Part shown: in pieces, positions 7,938-17,066 of the stretch
Position numbering within the stretch: position 1 is the stretch's first letter
Layout of the letters: the number at the start of each line of letters is the position of its first letter
Assembly: GCF_937770335.1 (NCBI RefSeq)
Contig: NZ_CALJHY010000003.1
Location: 496,001-560,000 of the forward strand
DNA: 64,000 nt
Origin: an uncultured Glaciecola sp.
Lineage (GTDB): Bacteria > Pseudomonadota > Gammaproteobacteria > Enterobacterales > Alteromonadaceae
Direction: 5' to 3'
Made by a program: the position numbers and the translations under genes
Notes under the pieces: model-generated
Database searches by the model: none
Told to the model about the DNA's origin: nothing
What the model saw: only the letters and a program-made list of their open reading frames with translations

Positions 7938-8345
7938 AAATAAGAGCAAGCCAACTTAATAACAGAGATGCAGTTATGGACAAGATCGTAGCTAAAATAC
8001 TTTATTCGCGACTATCTTTGACACTGATTATTAGGCATCCAAAAATCTGACAATTAAAGATAGCTAAGAATCAACTTCAGTTGATGCCAAGGATTTAATC
8101 GATTTCTTAACAAGACATATGCATAATTATAGAAAATAGCGCGTAAAAAAGAAATAATCGAATAACGAAAAGTTATACGAACATTTAAAATGCATTAAAA
8201 AAGCAGGCTTGCTTAATTGTTTGGATAATTTTTGACTAATTATCTCTCGAAAAATTGCAGGTTGAGGATGACTGTTTCCTTGTTTAATGCCAAGCCGTTT
8301 TATGGTTTGAACGAGGTTACATCTGCGATATAAGTTAGACATCAG
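7938..8345. other. Gene-poor stretch, no supported gene
   Basis: About 400 bases. Frames exist at 7777-7983, 7799-8050 and 8127-8342, but they are either driven by the tandem repeat or lack family features. Nothing is recognised. Confidence 0.45.
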
Positions 8346-8460
8346 CCAATTTTGCCAGCTTTATAATGTTAACACCCCAGAGCACATATACTAATATGCA
8401 TAAAGGTGCGACTGATTCTGCGGTTTTAACTATGGTTTTATTGTCGGCGACGATATTTAT
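8345..8460 (-). pseudogene. Short decayed coding remnant, unidentified
   Basis: On the minus strand a 38-codon stretch reads IVADNKTIVKTAESVAPLCI followed by LVYVLWGVNIIKLAKLADV and a stop. It looks protein-like (a hydrophobic helix with a basic flank) but has no start codon and no continuation in frame. I cannot name the family. Confidence 0.3.
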
Positions 8461-8501
8461 TTATCTCAGTATAAACGCTGACAATTGTCGCTATAACCCT
8501 T

Positions 8502-8528
8502 AATGTCGCAAATGTCGCAAATGTCGCA
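8502..8528. repeat. Short tandem repeat, 3 units of AATGTCGCA
   Basis: Three perfect contiguous copies of the 9-mer AATGTCGCA. It is the second 9-bp tandem array within about 600 bp. Confidence 0.85.
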
Positions 8529-8571
8529 AACATTAACTATTTACTACTATGAAACCTCTTTTGATTTGATA

Positions 8572-8710
8572 CGGCTACCTTTTTATGGAGTACAGGATTC
8601 ATCAATGCTGCAAGTATTTGCATGCCCAGCAACGTAAAGACACAAAAGCGACGAGAAAATCCTTCAGGAAATAGCGCAAAGGACAAAAAGTCCCGCCAAT
8701 CAGAATAGTA
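8572..8710 (-). pseudogene. Decayed coding remnant, unidentified
   Basis: A minus-strand open stretch without a start reads CATYQYYSDWRDFLSFALFP, then EGFSRRFCVFTLLGMQILAA, and ends HKKVAVSNQKRFHSSK before a stop. The composition is protein-like and the frame is open throughout. It lies immediately downstream of the broken signal-peptide gene (8731-9037) but in another frame. The family is not recognised. Confidence 0.35.
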
Positions 8711-8730
8711 CTGATAAGTTGCACAGTTAT

Positions 8731-9037
8731 TCAGTAATAATGAAAGAACCGCCCCCCGATGTTGGGCATTTCATTAAGCAATACGATAGAAGAGAATGTT
8801 AATATGTGGCTTCCTTTTTGATTTAAGCCTTTGAATATTATTTCAGAAAGATCGGCATCAACGTTTTTAGACATTTCAATACTTGAATAGTAATTATTGA
8901 CTAATGAAGTAAAATTTTCTGTGTTTTTAGCATCAACTTCAAACACAATGTCATACCAATAAGAATTTTCGGCATAGGCAAAAGAACTGGTACATAGGGT
9001 AAATAATAATAAAATTTTTAATTTTTGTAGTTTCCAT
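8731..9037 (-). pseudogene. Exported protein gene broken just after the start codon
   Basis: The frame from a GTG at 8946 extends upstream without a start codon and encodes a perfect signal peptide, KLQKLKILLLFTLCTSSFAYA, followed by ENSYWYDIVFEVDAKNTENF. An ATG at 9037-9035 lies in the wrong frame by one base: removing the single extra G at 9034 would join ATG directly to the AAA codon that begins this signal peptide. The mature part (about 80 residues, ending NIGGRFFHYY) is not recognised. This is either a one-base inactivating insertion or a sequencing error. Confidence 0.55.
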
Positions 9038-9618
9038 TTTTTATTTTTAAGAGGTGGATTTAATTTTTGAGTGTTTTCTCAACTCCGCTTTACTTGTTGT
9101 AAATTAGCATGAAAATTATACTCTATGAAATTTAAAGTAAATATATCAACGAAAGTATAAATATTGTTATATTTCAAATAGATAAGATACATAATAATAA
9201 GTAAAAAACAACAATAATGATGTTTTCCAATACAATTCCCCCAATAATTTTTAAATACTTTATGACTACTTTTCGATATATAGTTAAGTTCGTGCCTCCT
9301 GAGTTATATAAATCGATCACTTTAAAAAAATTATTTTAATAATGATTATGACTTGGTGAGTTTAAAACACTAAAAACCCATAATTACTTTAATAAACTGT
9401 GTGACTTGATATCTATTTGTAATGTCACTTATTAAATTGAGCGCAAATGACAGTGCAGGACTTCCCGACCTGAGCCAAAAATGCGTCTTGGATATAAGTG
9501 AATACCAGTTCCAAAAGTTACATTATATTTGGTTAAGAATAACTTGCTCCATGGCCTCATTATAGCTTTATTGCTGATCGTCGAGGATGTAAGAAAGTAT
9601 TACCATCCGATTGGATTT
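9038..9618. other. AT-rich stretch, no gene seen
   Basis: About 580 bases, very AT-rich in 9100-9420, with only short broken frames. No terminator or RNA gene is recognised. Confidence 0.5.
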
Positions 9619-9760
9619 GTTGATAAAGGCTTCATGAATATTGTCGATTGTAGGTTCTGCTCGTGCTCTTCAATTTAAATGTGCTAGATCAAGTTTGAGC
9701 CAGCTCAATTTACATTAAAACACATAATTAAAGGTGAACTGTTCCATAGCATTTGGACAA
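9619..9760 (+). repeat. Dispersed repeat, copy B
   Basis: Shares with copy C long near-identical blocks: GTTGATAAA-GCTTCATGAAT, ATTGTCGATTGTAG, TTCTGCTCGTGCTCTTCAAT, then TACATTAAAACACATAATTA and GTGAACTGTTCCA-AGCATTT. It holds about 30 extra bases (ATCAAGTTTGAGCCAGCTCA) that copy C lacks and copy A partly has. Its right end abuts the tyrosine-recombinase tail. Confidence 0.8.
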
Positions 9761-9771
9761 ACACCGGAAGT

Positions 9772-9855
9772 TGGCTGTCAGAAAGTCAGGCGTTACTGGG
9801 TCATAACGACTTAAGGACAACGCAAATTTATACCCATGTGAATTGCCAGCATTAA
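9772..9855 (+). pseudogene. C-terminal remnant of a tyrosine recombinase/integrase
   Basis: A 27-codon frame ending in a stop reads SQALLGHNDLRTTQIYTHVN. This is the final catalytic segment of phage/integron-type tyrosine recombinases: the LGH histidine and the nucleophilic Tyr of IYTHV. Everything upstream of it is missing and replaced by repeat copy B, so it is a truncated leftover of an integrase gene. Subfamily (IntI versus other) cannot be decided from so short a piece. Confidence 0.7.
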
Positions 9856-10006
9856 TGAGGGGCTATAAGCCAATTTGATATTGAATAATGTATGCGGACG
9901 ACTGTCCGCTTTTTCCTATTACAACAGATTAATATTGCTAATCGACCTTTGAATAAACATAGTCAGTTTAGAATCTTTCAAAGTAATCAATAGGAACAAA
10001 CTTTTA

Positions 10007-10411
10007 TTAAAAATCTGAACGGCGTAGGTCTCCTTTTGAATCATTATTAATGTCTAGAGGTTTTATGACTATTGACAGAAATTTGAAATCTCCAAAAACT
10101 TGATTAGTAATTTCCTTAAACTTTTTATCTGCTCCTTGGTTTATGAAAACGCGACTAAATTCTGGTTCTCCTAGTGAGGTATAATTTCCACCATTAGCAA
10201 AGGGTAGGTCAATCACTTTATTACCATTTATATCGCCTACTTCAACTCTATTTGTCCATTCACTGTTATTAGGTAGATAGATTTGAGTTTTATCTTCGCA
10301 AAGTTCAGATTCTATATTTTCGTCTAATAAAACATTATTGTTCTTTTCATCCTTACAGGATAAAAGTAATAATCCAGTTAATATTATTAAAAATTTTTTT
10401 GTGATTGTAAG
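10007..10411 (-). pseudogene. Truncated FG-GAP/VCBS-type lipoprotein, Bacteroidota-like
   Basis: The minus-strand frame encodes a lipoprotein signal (KKFLIILTGLLLLSCKDEKN, with an LLSC lipobox), then a secreted part with VGDINGNKVIDLPFANGG and DINNDSKGDL, the D-x-[ND]-x-[DN] calcium-loop style of VCBS/FG-GAP repeats. It stops after about 131 codons, whereas such proteins normally have several repeats, and no ATG/GTG/TTG is found before the signal sequence. It is therefore probably truncated at both ends. The short LLLLSC lipoprotein leader and AT-rich codons look like Bacteroidota, as does the next gene. Confidence 0.6.
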
Positions 10412-10485
10412 ATTGGTTTTTAGGTTGCTGCTACCGGTTATTTATATGGCTCATTTTAATGCGCTGTATATATTTTTAGCACCAG

Positions 10486-12153
10486 TTATTTTTTTTTAAA
10501 GTTCAAATTAGTTACCCAACCTGCCTTAAGATTAAAACCGCTTACTTTTCCATTTGTCTTAATAAAATGAACGAAGTAACTTTTTGAATGAAAAGTATCT
10601 ATGCCGTATGGTGTAAGTGCTAGTGTCTCATTATTTGTTTTTTTTACTTTTAATTTACCATCTTCTACAAAGAGTAGGTGTGTAGCATCTATTTCTTCAC
10701 TATAAAAATCACCTATATAGTCTATTAATTGTAGATTGGAGAAGTCTGATTTTTCTTTTCTTTTAGCGGTTGATTTGATCGAAGGTCCTAAAATAGTCAG
10801 TTTTTGAGTGACATTATTATTTAATTCTGAGAAAACCAATTGAAGGTTAGGATATTTAGGTGTTTTATAGATGTTTTCCTTAGTATTTTTTAACATAAAA
10901 GACTCTCCCCAACCTTCTAGCAATTGTAGCGAATTATTTGTGATGCTGAATTTTAAGAGTTCCCCTGGTTCTATTTCATAATTTCCACTTATTTGTTTAA
11001 GGGAGAATTTTTCTTTCACATCAGCACGATCAGCATTACCTATCATCTTCTTTTTCTTTTGTGGAGGGTCTATAAATTTATCTTTAAGTAGAATATCTGC
11101 AACCTGATAGGACAGCTTCCATGGGACTGCATCTCCTCTATTGGCTAAGATAATGACAGAGAAATTTTCTTCAGGAAATCGCAATATTGCAGATCGGTAT
11201 CCTGCAAACGAACCACCATGTTCAACAGATTTTAATCCTTTATAGGTTTCACTACGAAAACCATATGCATTACCGCTGCTTTCACCATTATTAAGCCTTC
11301 CTTTTTTTTGCGTTTGTTTAATGATTTCCTGACTGCCTTTACCCAGCTTATTGTTATAAAAATTTTGATCCCATAAAAACAAATCTGCTATCGTTGAATA
11401 TGCTCCAAAAGAGCCAACAAGGTCGAATCTCATGATTAAATTATCGAAACCATCTGCTGCACTTTTCTTGTTATAACTAAATACCCTGTTTTTAATCAGG
11501 TCTGTATTGTCATCGTAAAAAAGGGTATTGTTCATTCCTAATGGGCTAAAAATATGGTCCTGAGTGAATACCTTTAAAGATTCACCTGATGCTTTTTCTA
11601 TAATCATTGATAATATGAAGTAGTCGGAATTGCTATATGCAAATTTTTCACCTGGTAAAAAATCCAACGCCTTCTGATTTTTGATCAGTTCATAAACCTC
11701 ATAGGCGTCCATATTATCAAGAATATTTCTGCCTTTTAAATGCATTAACTCTTTCATGTCTCTTATGCCACTTACATGGTGTATCAAGTGCCGAATCGTA
11801 AGTGGTGCCGCGTATTTGGGAAAATCAAGTAAATGTTTTTGGACGGTATCGTCAAGGTTTAATTTTCCTTGTTCTTCTAGTAGTAAAATGCTGAAAGCAA
11901 CAAATTCTTTTGATATTGAGCAAATATTAAAAACAGACGATGGGGTTATTTTTATGCTGTGTTCCAAGTCAGCATTGCCATATTCTTTTGCGTATATCAA
12001 CTTTCCGTCTTTAATAATGCCTATGGCGCCTCCTGGGACATTCTGTTGGTCCCATTTTATAAAGAGGCGGTCAATTGCTTTATTTTCTTTAATCTGTCCA
12101 AATGAAAGAATAGAATAAGTACAGAGGGCTAATAAAAGAAAATAATTTTTCAT
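10486..12153 (-). CDS. Exported serine hydrolase, class C beta-lactamase family
   Basis: A 555-residue secreted protein. Its signal peptide ends SILSFGQ (MKNYFLLLALCTYSILSFGQ), a cleavage style typical of Flavobacteriia. The beta-lactamase/PBP-like domain (about 30-350) has the nucleophile motif S-I-S-K in NICSISKEF, the Y-S-N motif in KFAYSNSDYF, and H-G-G in SVEHGGSFAGYRS for the third motif. A roughly 180-residue C-terminal beta-rich domain follows, as in bacteroidotal family members. The substrate may be a peptide or ester; true beta-lactamase activity is not implied. The ATG has no visible Shine-Dalgarno sequence, and the gene is more AT-rich than the core genes. Probable horizontal transfer from Bacteroidota (inference from leader and composition). 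Confidence 0.85.
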   Translation of the reverse strand: MKNYFLLLALCTYSILSFGQIKENKAIDRLFIKWDQQNVPGGAIGIIKDGKLIYAKEYGNADLEHSIKITPSSVFNICSISKEFVAFSILLLEEQGKLNLDDTVQKHLLDFPKYAAPLTIRHLIHHVSGIRDMKELMHLKGRNILDNMDAYEVYELIKNQKALDFLPGEKFAYSNSDYFILSMIIEKASGESLKVFTQDHIFSPLGMNNTLFYDDNTDLIKNRVFSYNKKSAADGFDNLIMRFDLVGSFGAYSTIADLFLWDQNFYNNKLGKGSQEIIKQTQKKGRLNNGESSGNAYGFRSETYKGLKSVEHGGSFAGYRSAILRFPEENFSVIILANRGDAVPWKLSYQVADILLKDKFIDPPQKKKKMIGNADRADVKEKFSLKQISGNYEIEPGELLKFSITNNSLQLLEGWGESFMLKNTKENIYKTPKYPNLQLVFSELNNNVTQKLTILGPSIKSTAKRKEKSDFSNLQLIDYIGDFYSEEIDATHLLFVEDGKLKVKKTNNETLALTPYGIDTFHSKSYFVHFIKTNGKVSGFNLKAGWVTNLNFKKK

Positions 12154-12238
12154 AGTTCTATTTGTCTTGTCCTAAATAGGTTGACTTTTTTTGGTTAAAA
12201 GTGTCATTGTTGTAATTCACTTATTTTAAAGATGTTTT

Positions 12239-12680
12239 AATATCAACAATGTTTAAGTTGTTCTTTACAAAGGGAATTACATTGTTTACAAAATCATTTT
12301 CCAGCACCTTATCCCAATTTATAGCTCTAATCAATCCAATTTCTAGCTTTAATCCATCCATTTTTCACTCTTTCAAACTGACTTTTAAGTTCAGGCTCTT
12401 CAATTTCAGATAAGTATCCTTTGTTCACGAATTCGTCAAACAATTCCATAGAATGGGCATTTGCAAAAGGGATATTAAGTGCGCCAATTTTAGCTTTTAA
12501 TTCTTCAATATCTGCTTCATTCTCAGTGTTTAAAATCTCTAGACAACGCATTAAATTATCAGATGTCTCCCTTAGCACTTTGATATCGTCTTCTAGGGTA
12601 TCCGCAAGCGTCGCATAATAAGCGTTTATGGTGCTTTTTTTTAAAACGCAGTAGGTTTCAATTGCTGACTTGTAGCGCAA
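12239..12680 (-). CDS. Hypothetical helical protein, possibly frameshifted at its 3' end
   Basis: An intact 117-codon frame (12327-12680) encodes a helix-rich, acidic cytoplasmic protein (ADTLEDDIKVLRETSDNLMR, then a Glu/Lys-rich segment) that I do not recognise. Beyond its stop at 12327 the next frame continues open and protein-like: AINWDKVLENDFVNNVIPFV, then KNNLNIVDIKTSLK and a stop at 12239. This suggests one longer original protein (about 150 residues) with a frameshift near 12330-12350. Neighbours are the Bacteroidota-like hydrolase and the RNase R remnant; codon use is AT-rich. Confidence 0.5.
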
Positions 12681-12700
12681 TTAAAATTTTAATAGCCACA

Positions 12701-13090
12701 ACTCGATAAAGCGCTCTGGCGCATCTTTACTTGATGAAGGACTCTTATCTCCTGGCTTGCCTTTTCTTCGTTTTTTAACTTTTAAAGGGTTAACATCCCC
12801 TTTTAATGCTTTTTCACCTGAGAGCGATAAATCTATTTTTTTATCATCAAAATTAACCGCGACAACTTAAACCTCTATAACATCACCAACACGGGATTTT
12901 ACGCCAATATTCTCACCAGTTAGACACATACGGACATCATCATAATGATAATGATAAAAATCTCAGCTTAATGAGGTAATATAAACCAAGCCCTCAATAT
13001 GAAAATTGGCTAAGCGAACAATGCTCACCTAATTCAATCACAGCTTCTATTGGGTAATCATGATGTCCGGCATTAGCTGTACATTCCCAA
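12701..13090 (-). pseudogene. rnr: RNase R C-terminal remnant with internal deletion
   Basis: The minus strand carries the end of RNase R (3'-5' exoribonuclease). It reads ANAGHHDYPIEAVIELGEHC, matching the segment before the family's ERRADEATRDV motif, then an internal loss of about 50 codons and a frame change. S1-domain sequence follows: FHIEGLVYITSLS, a stop, YDDVRMCLTGENIGVKSRVG, another stop, and VVAVNFDDKKIDLSLSG. A Lys-rich tail ends at 12701. Two in-frame stops, the deletion and the absence of the catalytic RNB domain make it non-functional. A full rnr should exist elsewhere; this is a stranded duplicate or transfer fragment. Confidence 0.82.
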
Positions 13091-13220
13091 CAGAAATTGA
13101 GTCAAGTAGCGAGACAACCAAACAAAAGACCGACAAAAAACGTTAGAGTATGAGACACCAGCGGATAGATTCAACGCAATATGTTGCGTCGACCAGTTGA
13201 ACTCAGAGCCCTTAGGGCTC

Positions 13221-13391
13221 GTTGATAAATGCTTCATGAATATTGTCGATTGTAGATTCTGCTCGTGCTCTTCAATTTACATTAAAACACATAATTAAAG
13301 GTGAACTGTTCCAAAGCATTTGGACACCAAAAAGAGTGAATTACAATTAATTACTGAGTTATGAATCTTCAGTAGTTTAAAATACATTATA
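13221..13391 (+). repeat. Dispersed repeat, copy C
   Basis: The longest copy. Its left half matches copy B almost exactly, its right half (GAGTGAATTA through AAAATACATTATAAA) matches copy A. It ends exactly where the gcvP terminator begins, so it marks the boundary between the decayed region and the core gcv operon. Confidence 0.8.
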
Positions 13392-13415
13392 AAAAAACCC
13401 GCTAAAGCGGGTTTT
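13391..13415 (-). terminator. Terminator of the gcvTHP operon
   Basis: Stem AACCCGC/GCGGGTT with a four-base loop, followed on the minus strand by a run of seven T, about 100 bases after the gcvP stop codon. Confidence 0.9.
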
Positions 13416-13518
13416 GAATTAAACAAAATTTAAGTCGCAATCTACCTTCACAGTAAATTTATATGACGTATTTCCAGAGAATATAATCATCAATAAACAA
13501 CTTATTTACTGCCTACAA

Positions 13519-16443
13519 TTACTCAGCAAAATCCCTATAGCTGTCTAAATCAGGACAAGAACAAATTAAATTCCTGTCACCGTAAACGTCATCAATACGA
13601 TTCACTGTTGGCCAGAATTTGTCTTTAGCGACTGCATCAACTGGGTAAGCAGCTAATTGGCGATCGTAACTTCTGTTCCAATTGCTATCACAAATATCAG
13701 CCAATGTATGCGGAGCATTATGCAGCGGGTTATCTATTGCATCCCATTCACCGGATTCTACTTTGGCTATTTCTTGGCGAATACAAACCATCGCTTCAAT
13801 GAATCTGTCTAGCTCAGCTTTGGCTTCTGACTCTGTTGGCTCAATCATCAGCGTACCCGCAACTGGGAAGCTCATGGTTGGCGCATGAAAACCATAGTCA
13901 TTTAAGCGTTTTGCAACATCCATTTCAGTAACGCCTGAGGCTTCCTTCATAGGACGCAAGTCAATAATACATTCGTGAGCTACACGACCATTATTGCCTT
14001 TGTACAGAATGGGATAATGACCTTCAAGCTTCAGTGCAATGTAGTTTGCGTTTAAAATGGCCACTTCAGTGGCTTTTTTCAAACCTTCACTACCCATCAT
14101 TTTGATGTACATGTAACTAATAGGAAGTATAGATGCACTGCCCCATGGCGCTGCTGAAATAGCACCATTAGTGCCTAGATCTTCACCTGTGCCACCTGCT
14201 TCCACACCAATAACAGTATGATTAGGTAAAAACGGTGCTAAATGCGACTTAACGCCAATAGGACCCATGCCTGGACCGCCGCCACCATGAGGTATGCAGA
14301 AGGTTTTGTGTAAATTTAAGTGCGATACATCAGAGCCAATTAGACCAGGCGAAGTTACGCCCACTTGCGCGTTCATGTTTGCGCCATCCATGTATACCTG
14401 ACCACCAAATTCATGCACGATGTCACAAATTTCTTTAACGGTTTCTTCATATACACCGTGAGTTGACGGGTATGTGATCATTGCACAGCTCAGGTTATCT
14501 TTTACTTCTTCAGCTTTAGCACGAAGGTCAGCTAGATCAACGTTACCCTTCGCATCACAGTTAACCACGACCACTTTTAAGCTCAACATTTGTGCTGAAG
14601 CTGGGTTAGTACCATGTGCCGACTGTGGAATTAAGCACACATTTCTGTGACTGTTCCCCTGGCTGGCATGGTAACGAGTAATGGCTAGAAGGCCAGCATA
14701 TTCACCCTGTGCGCCAGAATTTGGCTGCATAGATAATGAATCATAACCTGTGATGTTAATTAACCAATCGCTGAGTTCGTCAATCATGTGCTTGTAGCCA
14801 AGCGCTTGATTTACAGGCGCAAAGGGGTGCAGTTGACCAAATTCAGGCCACGTAACGGGTATCATTTCTGCAACCGCATTTAGCTTCATTGTACAAGAAC
14901 CTAAGGAAATCATGCTGTGGTTCAAGGCCAAATCTTTATTTTCAAGCGACTTTATATAGCGCAACATTTCAGTTTCTGAATGATAGCTATTAAATACTTT
15001 ATGGGTTAAGAATGCACTTGTACGCACCAATTCTTGCGGGATAGACGTTGACCCATTCGCAATAATTTGTGCATCGAGTGCTTCAACACTCAGCCCATGA
15101 CCTTTACCAATAAGCACGTCAAACAAATCTAGAATGTCTTGGCGCGTACTGGTTTCATCAAAACTGATACCCACAGTTCCTTCAAGATCAGCGCGCAGAT
15201 TCATGCTTTTAGCTAATGCTTTTTGTAGCGTTTCTGCTTTGTTTGCTACCTTCACTGTTAGTGTGTCAAACCAAGTATCATGCGCTAACTCAACGCCCTT
15301 ACTGACTAAGCCTGCGCCCAAGATATCAGCAAAGCGGTGAATACGATTAGCAATAGTTGTTATGCCCACTGGACCGTGATACACGGCGTAGAAAGACGCC
15401 ATATTCGCCAGTAATACCTGAGCTGTACAAATGTTTGAATTGGCTTTTTCGCGGCGAATATGTTGTTCACGTGTTTGCAATGCCATGCGCAAAGCAGGAC
15501 GACCACGAGTGTCTTTTGAAACGCCAATAATACGACCTGGTAATGAACGTTTATATTCATCTCGGGTAGCAAAGAATGCGGCATGTGGACCGCCATACCC
15601 CATCGGTACACCAAAGCGTTGCGCGCTTCCTAGCACAACATCAGCACCAAGCTCACCCGGAGGTGTCAACATAGTGAGTGCCATCAAGTCTGAAGCAACA
15701 GCAACAATGCCTTTATTAGCTTGCACATCTGCAATTATCTGCTGGATGTTTTTAATTTGACCGGTTGAGCTAGGGTATTGTAACAATGCGCCAAACACAT
15801 CATGTTTTGCAGCGTCAGTTGCATCACCGACAATAACTTCAAAACCAAACATTTCTGCGCGAGTTCTCACCACGTCTAGTGTTTGTGGATGAACATCTTC
15901 TGAAACAAAAAAGCTATTTGATTTTTTGTTTTTAGAAACGCGTTTGGCTAAACCCATTGCCTCGGCTGCAGCCGTCGCTTCATCTAACAACGAAGCTGAT
16001 GCCAATGGCAAGCCCGTTAAATCAATAGTGACCTGCTGGAAGTTAAGAATAGCTTGCAAACGACCTTGGGCAATTTCTGGTTGATACGGCGTGTATGCCG
16101 TATACCAACCTGGATTTTCTAGCACGTTTCGCAAAATAACGTTTGGTGTAAATGTATTGCTATATCCCATTCCGATGAATGAGCGATTAATCACGTTCTT
16201 TTTTGCCACCGCTTTTAATTCAGCGAGCGCATTCACTTCTGTTTGCGCCTCACCTATATTAAGCGGCTCAGGCAAACGAATACCAGCCGGCACAGTTTGC
16301 TTCATCAAATCGTCTAATGAATCAGCGCCGATAAACGACAGCATTTCTTCCATTTCACCCTTGCCTGGACCGATATGACGGCGGATAAAATCGTTCGGTT
16401 GCTCTAAATCTAACAACGAAGCGGGTGTATTTGAATTATTCAT
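13519..16443 (-). CDS. gcvP: Glycine dehydrogenase (decarboxylating), P protein
   Basis: The pyridoxal-phosphate enzyme of the glycine cleavage system: it decarboxylates glycine and passes the aminomethyl group to the lipoyl arm of GcvH. At 974 residues it is the fused single-chain form (N- and C-halves as in E. coli). The PLP lysine lies in [20 protein letters not shown] in the C-terminal half. The N-terminus shows FIRRHIGPG, typical of the family. It is the last gene of gcvT-gcvH-gcvP, 145 bases after gcvH, and is followed by a strong terminator. No truncation is seen. Confidence 0.97.
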   Translation of the reverse strand: MNNSNTPASLLDLEQPNDFIRRHIGPGKGEMEEMLSFIGADSLDDLMKQTVPAGIRLPEPLNIGEAQTEVNALAELKAVAKKNVINRSFIGMGYSNTFTPNVILRNVLENPGWYTAYTPYQPEIAQGRLQAILNFQQVTIDLTGLPLASASLLDEATAAAEAMGLAKRVSKNKKSNSFFVSEDVHPQTLDVVRTRAEMFGFEVIVGDATDAAKHDVFGALLQYPSSTGQIKNIQQIIADVQANKGIVAVASDLMALTMLTPPGELGADVVLGSAQRFGVPMGYGGPHAAFFATRDEYKRSLPGRIIGVSKDTRGRPALRMALQTREQHIRREKANSNICTAQVLLANMASFYAVYHGPVGITTIANRIHRFADILGAGLVSKGVELAHDTWFDTLTVKVANKAETLQKALAKSMNLRADLEGTVGISFDETSTRQDILDLFDVLIGKGHGLSVEALDAQIIANGSTSIPQELVRTSAFLTHKVFNSYHSETEMLRYIKSLENKDLALNHSMISLGSCTMKLNAVAEMIPVTWPEFGQLHPFAPVNQALGYKHMIDELSDWLINITGYDSLSMQPNSGAQGEYAGLLAITRYHASQGNSHRNVCLIPQSAHGTNPASAQMLSLKVVVVNCDAKGNVDLADLRAKAEEVKDNLSCAMITYPSTHGVYEETVKEICDIVHEFGGQVYMDGANMNAQVGVTSPGLIGSDVSHLNLHKTFCIPHGGGGPGMGPIGVKSHLAPFLPNHTVIGVEAGGTGEDLGTNGAISAAPWGSASILPISYMYIKMMGSEGLKKATEVAILNANYIALKLEGHYPILYKGNNGRVAHECIIDLRPMKEASGVTEMDVAKRLNDYGFHAPTMSFPVAGTLMIEPTESEAKAELDRFIEAMVCIRQEIAKVESGEWDAIDNPLHNAPHTLADICDSNWNRSYDRQLAAYPVDAVAKDKFWPTVNRIDDVYGDRNLICSCPDLDSYRDFAE

Positions 16444-16588
16444 ATACTAGCGACCTAAAAACAAAATTTTAAAAATAAGTAAGCCAAACTTCACACTTAA
16501 CGTGGAAGCTCGGATTGAGCGATATTAGCTAATGCTATTCTCAATGGAGCTACAATGAACACCCATCGAACCTAGCATGCAACGAAAA

Positions 16589-16978
16589 CTACTCGTCGTC
16601 GATTGACATGCCGTAAGCCTCTGCGTCCATCAAACCGTCAACTTCAGCAGGATCATCAGCTTGTATTTTGAACATCCAGCCTTCGCCAAATGAATCAGAG
16701 TTAACCAACTCTGGCGAATTTTCTAACTGGTCATTTATTTCAATAACTTCACCGGTAATAGGAGCGTAAATATCAGACGCTGCTTTTACTGACTCAGCAA
16801 CAGCGCAGTCATCACCCGTTGTAACGGCATCGCCTACATCTGGTAAATCAACAAATACCATATCGCCAAGCAAGTCTTGTGCATGCTCAGTGATGCCTAC
16901 GGTAAACACGCCATTACCTTCGGAACGAACCCACTCATGAGTACTGGCATAACGTAATTCTGTTGGTATATTGCTCAT
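16589..16978 (-). CDS. gcvH: Glycine cleavage system H protein
   Basis: The lipoyl carrier protein of glycine cleavage, 129 residues. It starts [17 protein letters not shown] and carries the lipoylation site in [20 protein letters not shown], where the Lys of ESVKA is modified. It shuttles the aminomethyl group between GcvP and GcvT. Length and sequence match the family. It sits 88 bases after gcvT and before gcvP. Confidence 0.97.
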   Translation of the reverse strand: MSNIPTELRYASTHEWVRSEGNGVFTVGITEHAQDLLGDMVFVDLPDVGDAVTTGDDCAVAESVKAASDIYAPITGEVIEINDQLENSPELVNSDSFGEGWMFKIQADDPAEVDGLMDAEAYGMSIDDE

Positions 16979-17066
16979 AATGATGTTTCCTAACTGTTGT
17001 TAAATAATGAATAATTTTTATTTTTATTGCTAATCTATTGTCAACTGATGACAACGTCTTCATGAC

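Noticed and set aside
7777-8050. Overlapping frames on both strands across the tandem repeat
   Set aside because: They stay open only because the repeat unit is 9 bp; the translations are low-complexity (Leu/Ile or Asn-Lys-Ile) with no features outside the repeat.
8127-8342. 71-codon frame on the minus strand as a gene
   Set aside because: No ribosome site, no recognisable domain, and a Phe-rich tail typical of chance AT-rich frames.
7866-8528. CRISPR array
   Set aside because: The two repeats are contiguous 9-mers without spacers.
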